Assembly (NCBI RefSeq): GCF_016735495.2
Contig: NZ_JAERQY020000001.1
Coordinates: forward strand, 1-64,000
Reading direction: 5' to 3'
DNA length: 64,000 bases
From: Lysobacter sp. MMG2
GTDB taxonomy: Bacteria > Pseudomonadota > Gammaproteobacteria > Xanthomonadales > Xanthomonadaceae
Shown piece by piece: positions 58,810-64,000 of this stretch. The notes beneath the pieces are model-generated. The model saw nothing but the letters and a program-made list of their open reading frames with translations, had not been told where the DNA came from and ran no database searches. A program made the position numbers and the translations under genes. Each line of letters opens with the position of its first letter. The first letter of the stretch is position 1.

Positions 58810-59991
58810 ATGGAGATCATCCTGCTGCTGATCTACTCGTTCTTCGTCTGGCTGATCTTCTTCAAGTTCAAGTGGCTGCCGTGGAATTTCGTCTCGCAGA
58901 TCATCGTGGTCTCGCTGCCGATCTTCGCGCTGACGGCGATGATCCTGATCCTCAACGTGGTCGCGCCCTCCTCCTCCGACGTGCGCGTGATCAACTACGT
59001 GGTGCAGGTGGTGCCGCGCGTGAGCGGGCGCGTGATCGCCGTTCCGCTGGAGCCCAATCGCCCGGTGAAGAAGGGCGAGGTGCTGTTCCGCATCGACCCG
59101 GTGCCCTTCCAGCAGGAGCTGGCGGCGCTGGAGGCCAAGCTGCCGGAGATGGAGGCCAAGCTCGATACCGCGCAGGCGTACCAGCGTGAACTGAACGAGC
59201 AACTGCGCCAGGCCAGCTCCACGCGCGATGCGCTCAATTCGCGTCTCGCCCTGGCGATCAAGCGCGAACGCCAGACCGCCGAACTCGCCTCCACCGGCGC
59301 CGGCTCCAAGTTCGACCACGAGCAGGCGCAGACCGAAGCGGCCAGCCTGCGTTCGGAACTGACCTCCACCACCGCGCAGATGGCGCAGGTGCAGCAGAAG
59401 ATCTCGGCGAAGACGCCCGGTGGTCAGCTGTCGGAAGTGGCGCAGGCGCGCGCGGCGGTGGAACAGCTCAAGGCGCAGATCATCCAGGCGCGCTGGCAGC
59501 TGGAGCAGACCACGGTCTACGCGCCGGCCGACGGCACCGTCATCAACCTGCAACTGCGTGAAGGCTCCTTCGCCGCCAGCCTGCCGCTCACGCCGGTGAT
59601 GAGCTTCGTGGAGAAGGAGCAGATCGTGCTGGCGATGTTCTCGCAGAACGAACTGGCCAACGTCGCCCCCGGCAACGAGGCGGAGATCGCGCTCAAGACG
59701 CACCCCAACCGGATCATCAAATGCGCGGTGGATTCGATCGTCTGGGCCTCGGCCACGGGCCAGCTGCCGATCAGCGGCATGATTCCGCAGAGCGGAACGA
59801 CGCCGCTTCCGCTGGGCCGCATCGCCGTGCGCCTGCGTCCGACCGGGCGCGACGCCGACACCTTCATCGCGATGGGCGCGCAGGGCCAGGGCGCGATCTA
59901 CACCGAACGCGGCAAGCTGCTGCACATCATCCGCAAGGTGATCCTGCGGGTGGGCAGCAAGCTCGACTGGCTCGTGCTGAAACTGCACTGA
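58810..59991 (+). CDS. HlyD-family membrane fusion protein, YibH-like
   Basis: A 393-residue protein with AGGAG before its ATG. Two amino-terminal hydrophobic stretches (IILLLIYSFFVWLIFF, ASLPIFALTAMILIL-like) are followed by a lipoyl half-motif (VSGRVIAVPLEPNRPVKKGE), a long coiled hairpin (about 95-215) and the second half-motif (TVYAPADGTVINLQLREGSF). This is the EmrA/YibH type of periplasmic adaptor. It lies between DUF3302 and a NodT-type outer-membrane channel. No pump (MFS, RND or ABC) follows. Confidence 0.87.
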   Translation: MEIILLLIYSFFVWLIFFKFKWLPWNFVSQIIVVSLPIFALTAMILILNVVAPSSSDVRVINYVVQVVPRVSGRVIAVPLEPNRPVKKGEVLFRIDPVPFQQELAALEAKLPEMEAKLDTAQAYQRELNEQLRQASSTRDALNSRLALAIKRERQTAELASTGAGSKFDHEQAQTEAASLRSELTSTTAQMAQVQQKISAKTPGGQLSEVAQARAAVEQLKAQIIQARWQLEQTTVYAPADGTVINLQLREGSFAASLPLTPVMSFVEKEQIVLAMFSQNELANVAPGNEAEIALKTHPNRIIKCAVDSIVWASATGQLPISGMIPQSGTTPLPLGRIAVRLRPTGRDADTFIAMGAQGQGAIYTERGKLLHIIRKVILRVGSKLDWLVLKLH

Positions 59992-59998
59992 GGCGACG

Positions 59999-61471
59999 AT
60001 GAGCCCGCGCCCGGCGAGCCACTGCGCGACCAAGGCGATTCCGCTGGGGCTCGCCTGCGTGCTCACGCTCGCCGCCGGCTGCGCGGTATTGCCCGAGCCC
60101 ACCGGCGATGAGGTGCGAGAACAGGCGCTGGGCCAGGTCGCCATTCCGCCGAACTGGTCCGCGCAGGTCAGCGCCGCGCGCATCGACGAGGACTGGCTGG
60201 CGAGCTTCAACGATCCCACGCTCACCCAGCTCGTGCACGAGGCGCTGGCGAAGAACCCGGACCTGATCATGGCGGCCGCGCGCGTGGAGCAGGCGAACGC
60301 GCAGGTCGACATGGCCGAGGCCAACCTCAAGCCGGCGATCGGGCTGATCGGGCGCGGCGGCTCCAAGCCGATCTCCGACCTGGTGCCCCTGCTCAGCGGC
60401 GTGATGCTGCGCCTGAGCTGGGAGATCGACCTGTGGGGCCGCATGCGCTACGCGCGCAACGCCGCCCGCGCGGCGCGCGATGCCAGCAGCGCCGATTACC
60501 GCTATGCGCAACAGTCGCTGGCCGCGAGCGTGGCACGCGCGTGGTTCGTGGTGAACGAAACGCGCATGCAGGTCGCGCTCGCCGGCGAGATGGCCGATGC
60601 CGGCCAGCGGCTGGTCGATCTGTCGGGCGATCGGGTGCGCGTCGGTGCGGGCACGCAGAGCGAGGTCATGATCTCCCAGGCCAACCTCGCCACGTACCAG
60701 GACGCGCAGCAGCAGATGGAGCTCGCGCATCGCCAGGCCTTGCGTGCGCTGGAGCTGCTGCTGGGCCGGTATCCGGGCGCGACGCTGGCCGCGCGCGGCA
60801 CGTTGACGCCCTTCCCTGCGCCGGTGCCGGTGGGGATTCCGATGGACGTGCTGGACCGTCGTCCCGACATGATCGCCGCGCAGCGCCGTGTCGCGGCCGC
60901 GTTCGACCGCGTCGGCGAAGCGAAGGCGGCGATGCTGCCCACGCTTTCGCTTTCCGCCGGGTACGGGCGCATCAGCAACAAGGTGGTCGAGACGCGCCAG
61001 GATCTGGAAAAGACCATCAGCAGCACCTCCGCCACCGTGATCGCGCCGATCTACACCGGTGGTGCGCTGACGGGCCAGGTGCACCTTCGCACCGCCGAAC
61101 AGAAGGAAGCCGTGGCCGACTACGCGCGCCGTGCGCTCATCGCGCTGGACGAAGTCGAAGACGCGCTCAACGCCGAACGCGTGCTGGCCGAGCGCGAACG
61201 CATCCTGAGTGAGGCCACGCAGGCCAACCGAGACATCACGCGCATGGAGGAATCGGCCTATCGCATCGGCCGCTCCGATCTGCGCGCGGTGAGCCAGCGC
61301 CAGCTCGCGGCCTGGTCGGCCGAGATCGCCCTGCTGAGCGTGCAACGCGAACGCCTGAGCCGGCGCGTCGACCTGCACCTCGCCCTGGGCGGCAGCTTCG
61401 GTCAGATGCAGGACGTGGCCGCGAACGAAGCGCTACCGAACGAGTCCGCCACACCCGCCACCACCCAGTGA
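59999..61471 (+). CDS. NodT-family outer-membrane efflux lipoprotein
   Basis: A 490-residue protein of the TolC-like RND outer-membrane factor family. The lipobox LAAGC puts the lipidated Cys at 28. Family landmarks are DEDWLASFNDPTLTQLVHEA near the front, LRLSWEIDLWGRMRYARNAA in the middle, and the second repeat RRPDMIAAQRRVAAAFDRVG (here RRPDM). It forms the outer channel for the adaptor upstream, 7 bases away. The substrate is unknown. Confidence 0.88.
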   Translation: MSPRPASHCATKAIPLGLACVLTLAAGCAVLPEPTGDEVREQALGQVAIPPNWSAQVSAARIDEDWLASFNDPTLTQLVHEALAKNPDLIMAAARVEQANAQVDMAEANLKPAIGLIGRGGSKPISDLVPLLSGVMLRLSWEIDLWGRMRYARNAARAARDASSADYRYAQQSLAASVARAWFVVNETRMQVALAGEMADAGQRLVDLSGDRVRVGAGTQSEVMISQANLATYQDAQQQMELAHRQALRALELLLGRYPGATLAARGTLTPFPAPVPVGIPMDVLDRRPDMIAAQRRVAAAFDRVGEAKAAMLPTLSLSAGYGRISNKVVETRQDLEKTISSTSATVIAPIYTGGALTGQVHLRTAEQKEAVADYARRALIALDEVEDALNAERVLAERERILSEATQANRDITRMEESAYRIGRSDLRAVSQRQLAAWSAEIALLSVQRERLSRRVDLHLALGGSFGQMQDVAANEALPNESATPATTQ

Positions 61472-61484
61472 GGAGTCGGTCGAG

Positions 61485-62582
61485 ATGAAATGGCTGCTCA
61501 TCCTCATGCCGATCGCGATCGCATTGGAGCACTTCGCTCCGGAGCGCTCGCTGCTGATCTTCCTCGTCGCCGGTGCCGGCATCATCCCGCTGGCCTCGCT
61601 GATGGCGCAGGCCACCGGCTCGCTTGCCGTGCGTCTCGGGCCGGGCATCGGCGGGCTGCTCAACGCGACCTTCGGCAACGCGGCCGAGCTGATCATCGCG
61701 CTGGCGGCGCTGCGCGGCGGCCTGCACGACATGGTCAAGGCGTCCATCGCCGGCACGATCATCGGCAACATCCTGTTCGTGCTCGGCGTGGCGATGGTGG
61801 TGGGCGGTGTGCGCCATGGTGAACAGCGTTACGACGCCCGCTCCGCGCGCACGCAGGCGACGATGCTGACGCTGGCGGTGATCGCGCTGATCATGCCCGC
61901 CGGCTACGGCGCCATCGTGCCCGACGCCGGGGAAGCGCTGAACTCCATCAGCGCCTGGATCGCAGTGGCGCTGCTGCTGGTCTACGTCGCCAACGTGGGC
62001 TATACGCTGGCCGCCGGTCGCGCCGCCAACGCGCGCAAGGCGGCGCAGGCCGCCGATACGGCGTCGTCATCGCACGCAGACGCGGCCCACGCCCATCACG
62101 GCCCGTTGTGGAGCCCGAAGAAGGCGGTCATCGTCTTGGCGGCGGTGAGCCTGGGCATCATCTGGCTGAGCGAGATCCTGGTCGGCGCGGTGGAACCGGC
62201 GAGCGAGGAACTGGGGCTGTCGGACGCCTTCACCGGCGTGTTCGTGCTGGCGGTGATCGGCGGCGCGGCCGAACAGGCCACGGCGATCGTCTCCGCGCGC
62301 CAGAACCGCATGGACCTGGCGATGTCCATCGTGATGGGCGCCAGCGTGCAGCTCGCGCTGCTGGTGGCGCCGCTGCTGGTGCTGCTGAGCTACGTGATGG
62401 GGCCGCATCCGATGGGGCTGGTGTTCGGGCCGGGGCTGGTGCTGACGATCGTGTTCTCGGTGCTCATCACCGGGCAGATCACCAGCGACGGACGCACCGA
62501 CTGGCTGCGCGGCGTGCAGCTGCTGGCGGTGTACCTGATCCTGGCGGCGGTGTTCTTCTATGTGCCGGATGCGTCGGGCTGA
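61485..62582 (+). CDS. Calcium/proton exchanger, CaCA family
   Basis: A 365-residue membrane protein with about eleven helices. The two inverted alpha-repeats of cation/proton exchangers are present: GGLLNATFGNAAELIIALAA and VIGGAAEQATAIVSARQNRM. The second Glu lies in GGAAEQ, where relatives have GNAAEH. A His-rich loop (SSSHADAAHAHHG) joins the halves. It would expel calcium or related cations in exchange for protons. It follows the efflux genes by 13 bases and may be in the same transcript. Confidence 0.85.
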   Translation: MKWLLILMPIAIALEHFAPERSLLIFLVAGAGIIPLASLMAQATGSLAVRLGPGIGGLLNATFGNAAELIIALAALRGGLHDMVKASIAGTIIGNILFVLGVAMVVGGVRHGEQRYDARSARTQATMLTLAVIALIMPAGYGAIVPDAGEALNSISAWIAVALLLVYVANVGYTLAAGRAANARKAAQAADTASSSHADAAHAHHGPLWSPKKAVIVLAAVSLGIIWLSEILVGAVEPASEELGLSDAFTGVFVLAVIGGAAEQATAIVSARQNRMDLAMSIVMGASVQLALLVAPLLVLLSYVMGPHPMGLVFGPGLVLTIVFSVLITGQITSDGRTDWLRGVQLLAVYLILAAVFFYVPDASG

Positions 62583-62584
62583 GG

Positions 62585-63259
62585 ATGGACACGCCGATCT
62601 CCCGCAGCCCGTCCTCATTGCGCCAGCACCGTTACGCGATGCTGTTCTTCTCGCTGCTGCTGACCATCGCCATCGGCCCGTTGCTGGAGGCGATGCGGTT
62701 CGGGCGCACGCTCATGGAAGCCTTCCTGGCGGTCAACCTGGTCGCCGCGGTCTTCCCCTCCCTGCTGCTGGGCGAGCGCCGCGTGCTGTGGGGCCTGATC
62801 GCCGTGGCCCTGGCCCTGCGCTGGATCTCCACCACCCTGCCCGGCACCGCCCTGCAGGTGGCGGCGGCGATGGCGTGGGGCGCGATCGCGCTGATCGCGG
62901 CCTACCGCGCGGTGCGCTATTCCCTTGCCAGCGTGCGCATCCGGGCCGAACGCCTGTACGCGGCGCTCAGCGCCTACCTGCTGATCGGCGTGTGCTGGGG
63001 CGTGGTCTATGCGGCGGTGGCGCGGCTGGACCCGGGCTCGCTGTTGGCCGGCGGACTGGTGCCGCCCCGTGGAGTCTCCATGGGAGACGCGATTTATTTC
63101 AGCTTCGTCACATTGGCGACGCTAGGCTACGGCGACTTCGCGCCGGCCACGCCGGTGATGAGGGGGTTGGCGGTCTTCGAAGCCATCATCGGGCAGCTCT
63201 ACCTGGCGATCATGGTCGCGCGCCTGGTCGGGCTGCGCACGGCGGCACAGTCACGTTGA
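62585..63259 (+). CDS. Two-pore-helix ion channel, potassium-type
   Basis: A 224-residue membrane protein starting at the ATG at 62585, 2 bases after the exchanger stop. The carboxyl part holds the pore: IYFSFVTLATLGYGDFAPAT with the TLGYGD potassium filter, followed by the inner helix AVFEAIIGQLYLAIMVARLV. Four hydrophobic segments precede it (about 20-125). It has no regulatory RCK domain. It is probably a small potassium channel of the Ion_trans_2 type. A longer reading from 62108 is spurious. Confidence 0.82.
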   Translation: MDTPISRSPSSLRQHRYAMLFFSLLLTIAIGPLLEAMRFGRTLMEAFLAVNLVAAVFPSLLLGERRVLWGLIAVALALRWISTTLPGTALQVAAAMAWGAIALIAAYRAVRYSLASVRIRAERLYAALSAYLLIGVCWGVVYAAVARLDPGSLLAGGLVPPRGVSMGDAIYFSFVTLATLGYGDFAPATPVMRGLAVFEAIIGQLYLAIMVARLVGLRTAAQSR

Positions 63260-63285
63260 ACCACACAATGTCGATGGGAGGCACC

Positions 63286-64000
63286 ATGAACACCCGCATT
63301 GCCCTTCCCCTGGCAGTCCTGCTGGCGATGACCTCGATGCAGGCCCGCGCGATCGAGCCGCTGGACACCTTCAGCGCCCGCATCGGCGGCTACATCACCG
63401 AGTTCGACACCGAAGTGCGGGCCGACGGCGAGACCGAGTCGGGCACGCGCATCGACCTACAGCGCGACCTCGGCCTGGACGAAAGCAATACCGTCGCGGT
63501 CGTCGGCGTCACCTGGCGGCCGTTCGACAACCACGAGTTCGGCCTGTCCTACTACCAGGACGACGCGTCGGCCTCGCGCACGACCAACCGGTCGATCACC
63601 TTCGAGGACACGACGTTCGAGGCGCAGAGCACGCTGCGCGCCGAAGTGGACCTGGACGCGTACGACCTCTACTACGTCTGGTGGGGCGTGAACAATGACC
63701 GCTGGGCGCTGGGCCCGCGCGTCGGCCTGGTCTGGTACCGGATGAACCTGGAGCTATCGCTGCAGGTGGACGCACAGGGCAACCGCATCGACGGCGCGAT
63801 CCGCGAGGACGTCGACGCCGACCTGCCCGCCCCCAGCATCGGCGGCAGCTGGCGCTGGGCACCGCTGGACGACTGGCGGTTCTCGGCGGACGTGGGCTAT
63901 TTCTCGGCCGACATCGACAACATCGATGCGGACATCACCTTCGGCCGCCTGGGCGTGGAGTGGTTCCCGTGGGAGCGGGCCGGTTTGTCGCTGGACTACA
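63286..64000 (+). CDS. Outer-membrane beta-barrel protein, cut by the window end
   Basis: The ATG at 63286 follows GGGAGGCACC and opens a frame that runs off the window after about 238 codons. A signal peptide (MNTRIALPLAVLLAMTSMQA, cut near ARA) is followed by alternating strands with aromatic girdles (FSARIGGYITEFDTEVRADG, LSYYQDDASASRTTNRS, YDLYYVWWGVNNDRWALGPR). This is a transmembrane barrel pattern. The family is not certain. It may be an uncharacterised outer-membrane protein typical of this group. Confidence 0.7.
   Translation, partial: MNTRIALPLAVLLAMTSMQARAIEPLDTFSARIGGYITEFDTEVRADGETESGTRIDLQRDLGLDESNTVAVVGVTWRPFDNHEFGLSYYQDDASASRTTNRSITFEDTTFEAQSTLRAEVDLDAYDLYYVWWGVNNDRWALGPRVGLVWYRMNLELSLQVDAQGNRIDGAIREDVDADLPAPSIGGSWRWAPLDDWRFSADVGYFSADIDNIDADITFGRLGVEWFPWERAGLSLDY

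Noticed and set aside
1-64000. CRISPR array, rRNA operon or replication origin
   Set aside because: No regularly spaced direct repeats, no rRNA-like conserved stretches and no DnaA-box cluster were seen on reading through.

Overview
The window reads as chromosomal DNA of a GC-rich gammaproteobacterium, most likely of the Xanthomonadaceae (Lysobacter or Luteimonas type). This is inferred from base composition, the mix of LysR, FixJ and NodT families, and a XerCD dif-like site. No ribosomal RNA or other strict marker is present, so the genus is a guess.

Positions 1-8100 are an accessory border made of mobile-element debris. It holds two nested IS3-family remnants and an orphan 595-residue gene. 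It also holds a divergent tyrosine recombinase and KfrA-like coiled-coil pair, whose intergenic inverted repeat looks like a Tn4651-type (tnpS/tnpT) resolution site. Further along are a 30-base perfect palindrome, a small decayed gene, a DnaQ-like exoribonuclease, a tRNA-like gene with an abnormal anticodon arm, a duplicated gene fragment, a dif-like XerC/XerD site beside a small phage-type gene, and a DUF4145 protein.

Positions 8100-11300 hold a small exported protein, an Hsp70-family (YegD-like) protein and an atypical LuxR-type regulator. From 39566 down to 11317 runs one compact minus-strand cluster encoding an extracellular-type contractile injection system (eCIS). In transcription order it has the AAA+ ATPase, the DUF4255 tail terminator, two structural unknowns, a single sheath, tube 1, a tail-assembly chaperone-like protein, a DUF6760-like small protein, tube 2, a 308-residue unknown, the LysM tube-baseplate adaptor, a separate hub (gpD) and spike (gpV), a PAAR tip and gp25. 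Then come two baseplate-J proteins, a TIGR02242-like tail protein and two related cysteine-rich proteins. It ends with two probable cargo proteins: a 1052-residue DUF4157 protein with a PD-(D/E)XK-like nuclease end, and a peptidoglycan-binding protein. The two cargo proteins share an N-terminal motif at the same depth. I see no receptor-binding fibre and no long tape-measure protein.

Positions 40129-64000 look like ordinary backbone: a YkgJ protein and small genes, an SDR/AraC divergent pair, two metallo-beta-lactamase-fold proteins with a divergent LysR regulator, an Old Yellow Enzyme, and a peroxiredoxin/DsbA-like/Dps stress group. After these come two FixL/FixJ-type two-component modules around two alpha/beta hydrolases, then a receiver - DUF3302 - HlyD - NodT efflux set, a calcium/proton exchanger, a potassium-type channel and the start of an outer-membrane barrel gene. 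The eCIS proteins would form one particle. The LuxR-type gene at its far end and the repeats in front of the ATPase gene are the best candidates for its control.
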